This document shows, piece by piece, positions 55,347 to 64,000 of a stretch of 64,000 bases of DNA. Origin of the DNA: Pseudomonas sp. WJP1 (GTDB lineage Bacteria > Pseudomonadota > Gammaproteobacteria > Pseudomonadales > Pseudomonadaceae). Position 1 is the first letter of the stretch. The number at the start of each line of letters is the position of its first letter. The translations under genes were made by a program, and so were the position numbers. The notes under the pieces were generated by a model that ran no database searches, was not told the DNA's origin, and saw only the letters and a program-made list of their open reading frames with translations. The stretch is taken from the NCBI RefSeq assembly GCF_028471945.1, contig NZ_CP110128.1, positions 4,948,501 to 5,012,500 on the forward strand. The letters run 5' to 3'.

Positions 55347-56150
55347 CGACCTATTGTTTGCTAACGGAGTACATATCCATTCCTGCGGTAACGGCCGCCT
55401 AGGGTTTCGCCCTTACGGCGAGTCACTTGGAAAAACGGAACGCCGCCCGGCCCTAAGTAACCAAGGGCTCTTGCCCCTGGCGTTCGGTGCCTCGCTAATG
55501 CTCGGCATGCCCTCGCTCCGGTCCTGCTCCGTGGGTCGCCGCGATGGGCCATCCATGGCCCAGCGCGGCTAAACCGGCATCCCTGCCGGTTTACCCACTG
55601 CGCAGAACCTCCACTCGGCCTCTCGAGGGGGCAAGAAAATCAAAAGCCAAAGCAGATCAAAAGCGCGCGAGGCGGCCTTAAAGCCGACCTAATCTTTGCC
55701 GATACACCAATACCCTGTAGGAGCCAGGCTTGCCGGCGAACCAGACGCTGCGGTGTATCTGTTGTACCGCGTTATCGTTCTTCGCCGGCAAGCCTGGCTC
55801 CTACAGGGGAATTGCGTACGGCTCCCGATCAGGTCGGCTTTAAGGCCGCCTCGCTTTTGCTTTGGATCTGGGTGCCCCGTTAACCACGATGGCCGAACGC
55901 AGGCATTGCGCAGTGGGGAAACCGGCAGGACGCCGGTTTAGCCGCGCTGGGCCAGGGACGGCCCATCGCGGCGACCCACGGAGCAATGCCGGAGTGAGGG
56001 CATGCCGAGCCTAAGCGAGGCACCGAGTGGTGGGGCAAAGCCTTTTGCTTACTTTTTGGCGTTTGAAAAAGTGAGTCGCCGTAAGGGCGAAACCCTAAGT
56101 GGCCGTTACCGCAGCAATGGATATGTACGCAGTCAACAAAACATAGGTCG
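55347..56150. repeat. Large composite inverted repeat around a REP pair
   Basis: Left arm 55347-55690 and right arm 55831-56150 are inverted copies. The conserved blocks are 55370-55396 with 56101-56127 (26 of 27), 55401-55428 with 56069-56096 (27 of 28), 55485-55604 with 55907-56025 (about 90 percent), and 55667-55690 with 55831-55854 (24 of 24). The intervening segments differ. The 140-base centre carries a REP pair. No credible gene is inside. Confidence 0.88.
55715..55806. repeat. REP pair at the centre of the large inverted repeat
   Basis: CTGTAGGAGCCAGGCTTGCC and the inverted copy ending at 55806, about 40 bases apart. Confidence 0.9.
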
Positions 56151-56168
56151 GCGTTACCGCGGCAACGA

Positions 56169-56462
56169 TCAAAGCTCGAACCGCAACTCCGGCCAGATCG
56201 GCGACGTGCCACGCTTCTGCGATTCCAGAATGGCCCGGCACAACGAACACAGGCGCTGATCCTGAAACACCCGCCGATCGACGTTCGACCAGCGTGGCTG
56301 AGCCGGCAGCAGACTGCCGCACAGGGTCCGGTCCGCCGAGCCGCCCAGCTCCAGTTGTCGGGTCACCAGGTGTACACGAACTTCCTGGCAGGCGAACAGA
56401 TCCAGCTGTTCGTCAGGCTCGATCAGTTGATAGGCATAAAGTGACCAGGCAGAACGCGGCAT
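56169..56462 (-). CDS. Small protein with CxxC motif, function unknown
   Basis: 97 residues starting MPRSAWSLYAYQLIEPDEQL. LCSLCRAILES carries a CxxC, and two further cysteines (ACQEV, LCGSLL) might complete a metal site. There is no membrane segment. GGAG lies seven bases before ATG 56462. It is downstream of tesA on the same strand after 56 bases. Confidence 0.68.
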   Translation of the reverse strand: MPRSAWSLYAYQLIEPDEQLDLFACQEVRVHLVTRQLELGGSADRTLCGSLLPAQPRWSNVDRRVFQDQRLCSLCRAILESQKRGTSPIWPELRFEL

Positions 56463-56518
56463 CGGGGGCTCCAAATCGGGGGCGCCACCTTAGCCGAAAG
56501 CCTGCTCCTAGAAAAGTG

Positions 56519-57124
56519 TCATAACAGCGGTTTTAGCGTAGGCCAGACATTTTCCAGCAACTTGTCCTGGGCCCCGGCTGCCGGGTGGATGCCATCGGCC
56601 TGCATCAGGTCCGGATGACCGCCCACGCCGTCGAGGAAAAACGGCACCAGCGGGATCTTTTTCTCATCGGCCAGGTTGCTGTAAACGTCAGCGAAGGCCT
56701 TGGTGTATCGAGCGCCGTAGTTGGGTGGCAATTGCATGCCGAGCAGCAGCACCTTGGCACCCGCCTCCTGCGACTGCTGGATCATCGACGCAAGATTTTG
56801 TTGCAATTGTGTTGGCAGCAAGCCGCGCAGGCCGTCATTGCCCCCCAACTCGAGGATCACAAGCGCTGGCTTATGCTCTGCAAGCAGCGCCGGCAGGCGT
56901 GCCTGGCCTCCGGCACTGGTGTCGCCACTGATGGACGCATTGACCACCTTATCGTCAAAACCTTCGCGCTTGAGCCGCTGCTCGAGCAACGACACCCACC
57001 CCAAGCGGGTATCCAGTCCGAAACCGGCGCTGATACTATCGCCAACGATCAGGACCGTACCCGCCGCTGCGTTCTGGGCCATGCACATCAAGGCCAGTCC
57101 AGCACTCAAAAACCACACACGCAT
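56519..57124 (-). CDS. tesA: TesA-type SGNH arylesterase/thioesterase
   Basis: 201 residues. A signal peptide ([19 protein letters not shown]) leads into the SGNH blocks: GDSISAGFG (nucleophile Ser), [16 protein letters not shown] (Asn) and [10 protein letters not shown] (Asp, His). It is a periplasmic lysophospholipase/arylesterase/thioesterase of the TesA group. ATG 57124 has GGAG six bases upstream. It is divergent from ybbA, ten bases away, the same arrangement as in E. coli. Confidence 0.92.
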   Translation of the reverse strand: MRVWFLSAGLALMCMAQNAAAGTVLIVGDSISAGFGLDTRLGWVSLLEQRLKREGFDDKVVNASISGDTSAGGQARLPALLAEHKPALVILELGGNDGLRGLLPTQLQQNLASMIQQSQEAGAKVLLLGMQLPPNYGARYTKAFADVYSNLADEKKIPLVPFFLDGVGGHPDLMQADGIHPAAGAQDKLLENVWPTLKPLL

Positions 57125-57134
57125 CGGACTCTCC

Positions 57135-57818
57135 ATGGGCGCAAGTATTCTCACCGCGAAGAACCTTAGCAAAGTGGTACCCAGCGCGGAAGGTGAACTG
57201 ACCATCCTGCACCAACTCAGCCTGGAACTGAACAAGGGCGACAGCCTGGCCATCGTCGGCGCCTCGGGCTCCGGAAAATCCACCCTGCTCGGCCTGCTCG
57301 CCGGCCTCGACCTGCCGAGCAGCGGCGAAGTCACCCTAGCCGGCCAGGGCCTGAGCAACCTCGACGAAGACCAGCGTGCACGCATCCGTGCCGAACATGT
57401 GGGCTTCGTCTTCCAGTCGTTCCAGTTGCTCGACAGCCTCAATGCCCTGGAAAACGTCATGCTGCCGCTGGAGCTCGATGGCCGCCAGGACGCCCGCGGC
57501 CGTGCCACCGAGCTGTTGCAGCGGGTCGGCCTCGGGCAACGCCTGACCCACTCGCCACGCCAGCTCTCCGGCGGTGAGCAGCAGCGCGTGGCGATTGCCC
57601 GGGCGTTCGCCGCCGAACCCGATGTGCTGTTCGCCGACGAGCCCACCGGCAACCTCGACAGTCATACCGGCGAGCGCATCAGCGACCTGCTGTTCGAACT
57701 CAACCAGGAGCGCGGCACGACCCTGGTGCTGGTGACCCATGATGAACGCCTGGCACACCGCTGCCGGCGCCTGATCCGTCTTGAAGCCGGCCTGCTGGTC
57801 GCCCCCCTGGAGCCTTGA
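57135..57818 (+). CDS. ybbA: ABC transporter ATP-binding protein YbbA
   Basis: 227 residues of the LolD/MacB-like group: Walker [11 protein letters not shown]-loop [11 protein letters not shown], signature [14 protein letters not shown], Walker [13 protein letters not shown], and H-loop VTHDERLA. It energises the YbbP permease encoded next. The stop and the ybbP start share bases (TGATG), so the pair is translationally coupled. Confidence 0.92.
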   Translation: MGASILTAKNLSKVVPSAEGELTILHQLSLELNKGDSLAIVGASGSGKSTLLGLLAGLDLPSSGEVTLAGQGLSNLDEDQRARIRAEHVGFVFQSFQLLDSLNALENVMLPLELDGRQDARGRATELLQRVGLGQRLTHSPRQLSGGEQQRVAIARAFAAEPDVLFADEPTGNLDSHTGERISDLLFELNQERGTTLVLVTHDERLAHRCRRLIRLEAGLLVAPLEP

Positions 57819-60322
57819 TGGCACGCCTGCCGCTGTTGCGCCTGTTCAGTCTCGCCGTCCGCCAACTGTTGCGCGATGCCCGCGCCGGTGAACTGCGCGT
57901 GCTGTTTTTCGCCCTCGTGGTCGCTGTGGCCGCCAGTACCGCCATCGGCTACTTCGGCGCGCGCCTGAATGGCGCGATGATGTTGCGCGCCACTGAGTTT
58001 CTCGGTGCCGACCTGCTGCTCGAAGGCAGCTCGCCAGCGCGCCCCGAGCAAGTAAGAAGCGGCACCGAGCTTGGCCTCGAGCACGCCCGGGTGGTGGAGT
58101 TTTCCAGTGTCATCGCCACGGACAACGGCATACAGCTCTCCAGCATCAAGGCGGCCGACGACGTCTACCCGCTGCGCGGCGAACTGAAAAGCGCCCCTGC
58201 GCCCTTCGCCCCGGAAGAATCCGGTGGCGGGCCGAAACCCGGCGAGGCCTGGGTCGAAGCCCGGTTGCTGACGGCACTGGACTTGAAGATCGGCGACAGC
58301 ATCGACGTCGGCATGAAAACCCTCAAGCTGGCACGGGTGCTGACCTACGAGCCCGACCGCGCCGGCAACTTCTACAGCCTGACGCCACGGGTACTGATCA
58401 ACCTCAGTGACCTGCAAGCCACCGGCGTGGTGCAACCCGGCAGTCGGGTCAGCTACCGCGAACTCTGGCGCGGCAAAGCCGAAGCCCTGGAAACCTATCG
58501 CCAACTGATCAAGCCCGGCCTGGCCGCCAACCAGCGCATCCAGGATGCCCGCGACGGCAACCGTCAGATCGGCGGTGCACTGGGCAAGGCCGAGCGCTAT
58601 CTGAACATGGCCAGCCTGGTGGCGGTGCTGCTGGCCGGGGTGGCCGTGGCGTTGTCGGCGACACGCTTCGCCACCCGCCGCTTCGATGCCAGCGCGCTGT
58701 TGCGCTGCCTTGGCCTGTCCCGTCGGGAAACCATGGTGCTGTTCAGTCTGCAGCTGACCGTGCTCGGCCTGCTCGCCAGCCTCATTGGCTCCGCCATCGG
58801 CTGGCTGGCGCAACTGGGCCTGTTCGCCCTGTTGCATGACTTGCTGCCAACCGACGTGCCACCGGGCGGCCTGTTCCCGGCCATCGCCGGTATCGGCACT
58901 GGCCTTGTGGCCCTGGCCGGTTTCGCCCTGCCGCCTCTGGCCGCCCTGGGTCGGGTTCCACCCTTGCGCGTATTGCGCCGGGACCTGCTGCCGATCCCCT
59001 CCAGCACCTGGATGGTCTACGGCGCCGCATTGGGCGCCCTCGGGCTGATCATGTGGCGCCTGAGCCTGGACCTGGTGCTGACCTTCGCCCTGCTCGGCGG
59101 CGGCGTGGTTGCGGCACTGGTACTGGGCGGTCTGCTGTTGCTGTTATTGAAAAGCCTGCGACGCATGCTGGCCCGTGCCTCCCTGCCGTGGCGCCTGGGG
59201 CTGGGCCAATTGCTGCGCCATCCGTTGGCCGCCGCCGGGCAGTCCCTGGCCTTCGGCCTGATCCTGCTGTCGATGGCGTTGATCGCCCTGCTGCGTGGCG
59301 AGTTGCTGGACACCTGGCAGAACCAGTTGCCCAAGAACGCACCGAACTATTTTGCCCTGAACATCCTGCCCGCGGACAAGCAGGCGTTCACCGACCGCCT
59401 GATCTCGTTGTCGGCGCAATCGGCGCCCCTGTATCCGGTGGTTCCGGGGCGGTTGATCAGCATCAACGGCGAACCGGTGCAGCAAATCGTCACCAAGGAA
59501 TCGGCGGGTGACCGGGCGATCCAGCGCGACCTGAGCCTGACCTGGGCGGCGGACCTGCCCGCGGGCAACCAGATCACCGCCGGCAATTGGTGGCCGGAGC
59601 AACCGCCGGATGACATCCCCGGGGTGTCGGTGGAGGGCAAGGTCGCCGAAAGCCTGAAGCTCAAGCTCGGCGACCACATGGTCTTTACCGTGGGCGGGGC
59701 TAATCGCGAGGCGAAAGTCACCAGCCTGCGGGAGATCAACTGGGACAACTTCCAGCCGAATTTCTTCATGATCTTCCAGCCAGGCACCCTGAAGGATTTG
59801 CCGGCCACCTACCTGACCAGCTTCTATCTGGCGGCCGGACATGACCAGCAGATCGTCGACCTGTCGCGCAGTTTTCCGGCGGTGACGATCCTGCAGGTCG
59901 AAGCCCTGCTGGCGCAACTGCGCAGCATCCTCGCCCAGATCACCCTGGCGGTGGAGTACGTGCTGCTGTTTGTCCTGGCGGCGGGGATGGCGGTGTTGTT
60001 CTCCGGCCTGCAGGCGACCCTGGATGAACGCATCCGCCAGGGCGCCCTGCTACGCGCGCTGGGGGCGGAACGGCAGTTGCTGGTGAAGGCACGACGGATC
60101 GAATTCGGGCTGCTGGGTGCGGTCAGCGGGCTGCTCGCGGCGCTCGGTTCGGAAGTCGTCAGCCTGGTGCTCTACCGCTACGCCTTCGACCTGCCCTGGC
60201 ACCCGCATCCGTGGCTGCTGGTGCTGCCGTTGATCGGCGCCGTGCTGATCGGTGGCGCCGGCGTGTTCGGTACCCGGCGCGCCTTGAACGCCAGCCCCCT
60301 GACAGTCCTGCGCGAGGGTTGA
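57818..60322 (+). CDS. ybbP: ABC transporter permease YbbP (FtsX-like)
   Basis: 834 residues. Two FtsX-type domains are present, each with clustered hydrophobic segments: the first near residues 260-410 (SLVAVLLAGVAVALSATRFA), the second near 705-830 (VEYVLLFVLAAGMAVLFSGL). Large periplasmic MacB-like domains lie between them. With YbbA it probably moves hydrophobic molecules or drives a periplasmic mechanical function; the substrate is unknown. tesA and ybbAP neighbour each other in many gammaproteobacteria. Confidence 0.9.
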   Translation: MARLPLLRLFSLAVRQLLRDARAGELRVLFFALVVAVAASTAIGYFGARLNGAMMLRATEFLGADLLLEGSSPARPEQVRSGTELGLEHARVVEFSSVIATDNGIQLSSIKAADDVYPLRGELKSAPAPFAPEESGGGPKPGEAWVEARLLTALDLKIGDSIDVGMKTLKLARVLTYEPDRAGNFYSLTPRVLINLSDLQATGVVQPGSRVSYRELWRGKAEALETYRQLIKPGLAANQRIQDARDGNRQIGGALGKAERYLNMASLVAVLLAGVAVALSATRFATRRFDASALLRCLGLSRRETMVLFSLQLTVLGLLASLIGSAIGWLAQLGLFALLHDLLPTDVPPGGLFPAIAGIGTGLVALAGFALPPLAALGRVPPLRVLRRDLLPIPSSTWMVYGAALGALGLIMWRLSLDLVLTFALLGGGVVAALVLGGLLLLLLKSLRRMLARASLPWRLGLGQLLRHPLAAAGQSLAFGLILLSMALIALLRGELLDTWQNQLPKNAPNYFALNILPADKQAFTDRLISLSAQSAPLYPVVPGRLISINGEPVQQIVTKESAGDRAIQRDLSLTWAADLPAGNQITAGNWWPEQPPDDIPGVSVEGKVAESLKLKLGDHMVFTVGGANREAKVTSLREINWDNFQPNFFMIFQPGTLKDLPATYLTSFYLAAGHDQQIVDLSRSFPAVTILQVEALLAQLRSILAQITLAVEYVLLFVLAAGMAVLFSGLQATLDERIRQGALLRALGAERQLLVKARRIEFGLLGAVSGLLAALGSEVVSLVLYRYAFDLPWHPHPWLLVLPLIGAVLIGGAGVFGTRRALNASPLTVLREG

Positions 60323-60358
60323 TAGACTCAAGCGCTCCTGATTCGAAGAAAAGTTGCC

Positions 60359-60856
60359 ATGAGCCGTTATCGCCCTCCCCGTACCGCCGGCACCGCGCTG
60401 ATCACCCCCGAAGGTGAAGCGCGGATGCGCGCCGAGTTTCATGAACTGTGGCACGTACGCCGCCCCCAGGTGACGCAAGCGGTCAGCGAAGCGGCAGCCC
60501 AGGGCGATCGTTCGGAAAACGCCGAGTACACCTACGGCAAAAAGATGCTGCGCGAGATCGACAGCCGCGTGCGCTTCCTGACCAAACGCCTGGAAGCCCT
60601 CAAGGTCGTCAGCGAAAAGCCCAGCGACCCGAACAAAGTCTATTTTGGCGCCTGGGTCACGATCGAGGACGAAGATGGCAAGCAATCACGCTATCGCATC
60701 GTCGGGCCGGATGAGCTGGATTTGAAACAGGGCCTGATCAGCATCGACTCGCCCTTGGCGCGCGCGCTGATCGGCAAGGCACTGGACGCCGAAGTACGGG
60801 TCCAGACTCCGACGGGTGAGCAATGTGTGTATATCGTGGCGATCGACTATCCATAA
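60359..60856 (+). CDS. greB: Transcript cleavage factor GreB
   Basis: 165 residues. The N-terminal coiled coil carries the acidic tip [20 protein letters not shown]. The C-terminal domain has [20 protein letters not shown] and [19 protein letters not shown]. It stimulates cleavage of backtracked RNA by RNA polymerase. The N-terminal SRYRPP and the basic patch favour GreB over GreA. Confidence 0.94.
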   Translation: MSRYRPPRTAGTALITPEGEARMRAEFHELWHVRRPQVTQAVSEAAAQGDRSENAEYTYGKKMLREIDSRVRFLTKRLEALKVVSEKPSDPNKVYFGAWVTIEDEDGKQSRYRIVGPDELDLKQGLISIDSPLARALIGKALDAEVRVQTPTGEQCVYIVAIDYP

Positions 60857-60889
60857 GCCGCAATGCGCTACGCCCCAGCGATCAGCGCC

Positions 60890-61198
60890 TCAGCGACGGG
60901 TAATCAGCCCTTGCCGGGCAACGCGGGTCAGTTGCCTGATCATTTCCGGAGCGTCTTCGATGCTGGGCGACTGAATCACCGCCAGGTCGAAACTGTCCGC
61001 GGCAAAGCGCGCCAAGGATTCACCGTCTTCGACAAACTGGATCAGGAAGGCTGCTGGCCCACCGGTACGGCGTGGCCAACCATCGAGGTAACGCAGGAGC
61101 GTCGGCTGATGTTTACCGCCAAGCAGGATTTTTGGATTGCGCTGGGTGAGATGTGCCGTGATCGGCGCGGGACGTACAACTGGGCTTAGTGCATTCAT
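60890..61198 (-). CDS. Conserved protein of unknown function, 102 residues
   Basis: Starts MNALSPVVRPAPITAHLTQR. The visible features are NPKILLGGKHQPTLLRYLDG, FLIQFVEDGESLARFAAD and AVIQSPSIEDAPEMIRQL, which suggest a compact alpha/beta fold. There is no signal peptide. It converges on greB. I do not recognise the family. ATG 61198 has only a weak ribosome site. Confidence 0.6.
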   Translation of the reverse strand: MNALSPVVRPAPITAHLTQRNPKILLGGKHQPTLLRYLDGWPRRTGGPAAFLIQFVEDGESLARFAADSFDLAVIQSPSIEDAPEMIRQLTRVARQGLITRR

Positions 61199-61408
61199 CG
61201 TGTCGTGTCTCAGCCTCAAAAAGTCTGCATGGCAGGTGAGAGGCAACACCGAACCAGCGCTTTAGCGGTATTTCGAAGCCTGCTTCAAGCTTCTGTCGGC
61301 AACTGATTGAGTCACCTGGCGCCCCGCAAGTAGCTGTTTAAATCGGCGCATGGGCAGCATCCTAGAGAAGCTGACCGGACAGTGTCAAGAATGACGCACA
61401 ACAAAAAA

Positions 61409-61433
61409 GGCTCGTCCAATCAAGCGACGAGCC
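61409..61433. terminator. Bidirectional terminator near the xdhC end
   Basis: GGCTCGTC and GACGAGCC form perfect eight-base arms, with AAAAAA before and CTTTTT after; it lies about 40 bases from the XdhC stop. Confidence 0.85.
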
Positions 61434-61470
61434 TCTTTTTGAACCAGCCTTGGCCCTGACGGGGCCTGCA

Positions 61471-62442
61471 TCACAGTCGATCGCGCGCGATCCCGCTGCG
61501 AATTCGCAGGATATCGGCAAGCACGGCCAGGGCGATTTCCGCCGGGGTCTTGCTGCCCAGGTTCAGCCCAATGGGCGCATGGATCCGCGCCAGTTCCGCC
61601 TCCCCCAGCCCACCGATGCGCCGCAGCCGCTCGAAGCGCTTTTGCGAAGTCTGCAGGGAGCCCATCACGCCGATGTAGAACGCGTCGGTGCGCACCGCTT
61701 CCATCATCGCCAGGTCATCGATGCGCGGATCGTGGGTCAGCGCCACCACCGCGGTATCGCTGTGGCAGCCGCCATCGGCGATGAACACCGAGGGCAATTG
61801 ACGACGAATCTCCACGTTGTCCAGCACCACGCCTTCGAGCACTTCGTCCCGCGGATCGCAAAGAATCACCTCGAAGCCCAGGCCCACGGCAAACTCCGCG
61901 CAGGCCTGGGCCACACTGGAATACCCGGCCAGCAACAGGCGTTGCGCCGCGCCGATGCGCAGCCTGACGCGATCGATCTCGCGCTCGACGCGCACTCCCT
62001 GCTCGCGATCATCGAACAGACTGCGCGCGCCGCTCGCCAGGTCGACCTCACGGATTAGCCGCCGCCGGCCCAACAGCGCTGACTCCAGCTCCCGCAGATG
62101 CGCCTGCACCTCGCAGACAGGCTCAAGCTTTTCCACCAGCACATCGAGCACGCCGCCGCAGGGCAGGCTGACCCGCGAGCGCGGGTCATCGCCTTCGCCG
62201 TAACGCACGACGCTAACCGCTTGCTCGAATGCACCTTCGGCGACGCGTTCGAGGAAGTCCTCCTCGACACAGCCGCCGGACAGCGAACCGATCCACTGCC
62301 CGTCAGCATTCACCGCCAGTAACGAACCCGGCGCACGAGGCGCCGAGCCGTAGGTGGCCAGCACGCTGCACAGCCAGACACGCTGCCCGGCCGTCGACCA
62401 CGCCAGTGCCCGCCGCACCACTTGCAGATCCAGATGCTGCAT
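61471..62442 (-). CDS. XdhC/CoxI family molybdenum-enzyme maturation protein
   Basis: 323 residues. The N-terminal XdhC_CoxI domain has LATYGSAPRAPGSLLAV and SLSGGCVEEDFLERV. The C-terminal Rossmann domain has LLLAGYSSVAQACAEFA, followed by VVALTHDPRIDDLAMMEAV and YIGVMGSLQTSQKRF. XdhC proteins bind molybdenum cofactor and insert its sulfurated form into xanthine-dehydrogenase-type enzymes. It is last in an operon with the cytochrome and 2Fe-2S genes; its start is one base from the cytochrome stop. Confidence 0.9.
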   Translation of the reverse strand: MQHLDLQVVRRALAWSTAGQRVWLCSVLATYGSAPRAPGSLLAVNADGQWIGSLSGGCVEEDFLERVAEGAFEQAVSVVRYGEGDDPRSRVSLPCGGVLDVLVEKLEPVCEVQAHLRELESALLGRRRLIREVDLASGARSLFDDREQGVRVEREIDRVRLRIGAAQRLLLAGYSSVAQACAEFAVGLGFEVILCDPRDEVLEGVVLDNVEIRRQLPSVFIADGGCHSDTAVVALTHDPRIDDLAMMEAVRTDAFYIGVMGSLQTSQKRFERLRRIGGLGEAELARIHAPIGLNLGSKTPAEIALAVLADILRIRSGIARDRL

Positions 62443-62443
62443 G

Positions 62444-63679
62444 TCAGTGCGCCTTGTGCTCGAGCGGGGGCGCGTCGGCCCGCAACTTCTGCACATCGTT
62501 CAAGGCCAGGTCACCCGGTTGACCGCCCCACGCCTGGCGCAGGTAGTTCAACAGATCAGTCAGCTGCTCGTCGGTGAGCTTCTGCGCGAAACCCGGCATG
62601 GGTTGCATGTGTTCGAAGCCGGCGAACTTCTGCTCGCCGATGCCATCGTCGATCACCCGCACCAGGTTGCGCGGATCTTCCAGACGCAAAGTGGTGTTGC
62701 CGCGCATGGCCACGGCGATGTGCGGCTTGCCTTCGCCATTTGGCGCGTGGCAACCGGCACAGACGTTCAGGTAGCCCTGACGGCCGCGCTGGGCGCTGGC
62801 ACTGAGCTGGTCCAGTGGCACGTCGGTCAAGACTTTCGCCGCCGGTGGCTGGTCGCCGAGGAGGAAGGTCGCCATCGCCGCCAGGTCCGGATCGTTGAGG
62901 CCCTGGGTGCTGTTGTGGAACACCGGGAACATCTCGTTGAACATGGTGCCCTGGGCGCTCATGCCGTGCTTGAGGAACGAACTCAGGTCCTGATGGTTCC
63001 AGCCACGGGCCGCCAGGTCAGTGGCCAACAGGCTTGGCGCCAGGTAGCCGTTAAGAATGCCGCCGGTCATGCGTTTGTCCTGCTGCATCGCCCCCGGCAA
63101 GCCGCGCGGGGTGTGGCATTCGCCGCAGTGACCGAGCACGTCGACCATGTACTGGCCGCGCTTCCAGGCTTCGCTTTTGCCTTCGGTCGGCGCCAGCTTC
63201 ACGTCCTTGCCGTACATCATGTTCCAGCCCATCAGGCCCAGGCGCACGTTGAACGGAAAGCTCAGGCTTGTGACCGGTGCAGCACGCTCGATCGGCGCGA
63301 CGGTTTTCAGGTAGGCATGGATCGCGTCGGAATCCGCACGCGGCATCAGGTGATACGAGGTGTAGGGCATCGCCGGGTACAGGTTGGCGCCATCACGTCG
63401 CTTGCCTGCGGTGAGCGCCGCGAAGAATTCGTCATCGTTGTACAGGCCGATGCCGTGCTCTTTGCTCGGGGTGATGTTGGTGCCGTAGATCGTGCCGAAC
63501 GGCGAGACGATCGGCAGGCCGCCCGCATAGGGCGCGCCACCCGGAGCGGTATGGCAGGCCATGCAGTCGGCGGCGCGGGCGAGGTATTCGCCGCGCTTGA
63601 CCTGATCATCCGCCTGCGCCAGCAACACAGGCGCAGCCAGGCCGACCGCCAGGGTCAGGCGGGTCAGTAGTTGCTTCAT
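62444..63679 (-). CDS. Triheme cytochrome c subunit of a molybdenum hydroxylase
   Basis: 411 residues. A signal peptide (LTLAVGLAAPVLLAQA) is followed by three heme-binding motifs, CMACH, CGECH and CAGCH, one in each of three domains. This is the pattern of membrane-associated alcohol/aldehyde dehydrogenase cytochromes and of the cytochrome partner of nicotinate/isoquinoline-type hydroxylases. It would take electrons from the 2Fe-2S/molybdopterin subunits to the respiratory chain. AAGGAGG lies seven bases before the ATG, which is two bases after the 2Fe-2S gene. Confidence 0.92.
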   Translation of the reverse strand: MKQLLTRLTLAVGLAAPVLLAQADDQVKRGEYLARAADCMACHTAPGGAPYAGGLPIVSPFGTIYGTNITPSKEHGIGLYNDDEFFAALTAGKRRDGANLYPAMPYTSYHLMPRADSDAIHAYLKTVAPIERAAPVTSLSFPFNVRLGLMGWNMMYGKDVKLAPTEGKSEAWKRGQYMVDVLGHCGECHTPRGLPGAMQQDKRMTGGILNGYLAPSLLATDLAARGWNHQDLSSFLKHGMSAQGTMFNEMFPVFHNSTQGLNDPDLAAMATFLLGDQPPAAKVLTDVPLDQLSASAQRGRQGYLNVCAGCHAPNGEGKPHIAVAMRGNTTLRLEDPRNLVRVIDDGIGEQKFAGFEHMQPMPGFAQKLTDEQLTDLLNYLRQAWGGQPGDLALNDVQKLRADAPPLEHKAH

Positions 63680-63681
63680 GC

Positions 63682-64000
63682 TTAGCCCTCCTTGACCAGG
63701 CCGAGATCGGTCAGCACGTTGCGCGTGGCGCTGTAGTAGCGCACGTATCCGGTGCAACGGCAGATGTGATGGCCGAGGCTGTCCTCGATGACTTTTTCCA
63801 GCTGGCTCTTGACGATCGGCTGACGCTGCAGCTTTTCCACCAACACCGTCGCGGCATTCACAAAACCCGGTGCGCAGTAGCTGCACTGGAAGGCGAACTC
63901 GTCGACGAAGCGCTGCTGGATCGGGTTCAGCTCGGTGACCTTGCCCTGCTCGTCGCGGGTCGCATGACCTTCGATGGTCCGGACCTTCTTGCCTTCGAAA
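63682..64000 (-). CDS. 2Fe-2S subunit of a molybdenum hydroxylase (partial, runs off the edge)
   Basis: The last 106 codons of a gene that begins beyond the window. The visible motifs are QCSYCAPGFVNAA and HHICRCTGYVRYY, the C-terminal four-cysteine 2Fe-2S centre of xanthine dehydrogenase-family small subunits. The plant-type 2Fe-2S motif must lie outside the window. The gene ends LVKEG two bases before the cytochrome start. A molybdopterin-binding large subunit is expected upstream. Confidence 0.88.
   Translation of the reverse strand, partial: FEGKKVRTIEGHATRDEQGKVTELNPIQQRFVDEFAFQCSYCAPGFVNAATVLVEKLQRQPIVKSQLEKVIEDSLGHHICRCTGYVRYYSATRNVLTDLGLVKEG

Noticed and set aside
55318..56212. Short open frames inside the large inverted repeat
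   Set aside because: They are translations of the repeat itself; similar predicted proteins are a known annotation artefact of such repeats, and there is no ribosome site.

Overview
The window is chromosomal DNA of a Pseudomonas, most likely of the P. fluorescens group. The evidence is the GC-rich codon use, the gene neighbourhoods (pycA/pycB with a LysR regulator and an RpiR regulator, minCDE-rluA, earP-efp, tesA/ybbA/ybbP, a uric acid catabolic cluster using PuuD), the Braun-type lipoprotein OprI, and about a dozen intergenic REP pairs built on (G)TGGGAGCnnGCnnGC and GTAGGAGC cores. It is ordinary core-genome sequence: I see no rRNA, tRNA, CRISPR array, integrase, transposase or prophage.

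Layout. 0-6.6 kb: Ser/Thr transporter SstT, a DUF1993 protein, YceH, a shikimate-dehydrogenase paralogue, three small proteins, a PerM-type permease and an orphan XRE regulator. 6.7-12.4 kb: two-subunit pyruvate carboxylase (pycB, pycA) divergent from a LysR regulator, then an RpiR regulator. 12.7-21.6 kb: a purine-degradation locus. PuuD oxidises urate, UraH and UraD produce allantoin, PuuE opens it, Alc and AllA break down allantoate, and an NCS2 permease plus two tandem Tsx/OmpK-like porins bring substrate in. 21.7-29.7 kb: patatin phospholipase, lipid A acyltransferase, minCDE, rluA, a kinase-fold protein, aminopeptidase ApeB and a 58-residue membrane protein. 29.8-44.3 kb: a large MscS channel, a DEAD-box helicase, a crotonase, a spermidine-synthase-like protein, class II DAHP synthase, a YcaQ-like protein, two DUF1127 proteins facing a LysR gene, TauE, another LysR, and ohrR/ohr with a secreted esterase. 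44.4-53.2 kb: efp with its rhamnosyltransferase gene earP, a Gre-like factor, cysB, a universal stress protein, a 5'-nucleotidase, panE, thioredoxin-like and PilZ proteins, class I DAHP synthase and a GNAT protein. 53.7-64 kb: oprI, an L,D-transpeptidase, a large inverted repeat, tesA divergent from ybbA-ybbP, greB, and the end of a molybdenum-hydroxylase operon (2Fe-2S subunit, triheme cytochrome c, XdhC) that runs off the right edge.

Most of the unexplained content is in noncoding structure, not in new protein families. The main items are an approximately 0.8 kb composite inverted repeat around a REP pair (55347-56150), an in-phase duplicated leader before apeB, a pair of TTGTAYACAA operators in the purine locus, a well-spaced sigma-54 promoter candidate before the second porin, perfect palindromes before an orphan XRE gene, a LysR gene and minD, and a GTG-started kinase-fold gene whose promoter fixes its start. 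I found no convincing multi-gene system that looks wholly undescribed. All homology statements rest on recognition by eye, without a database search.
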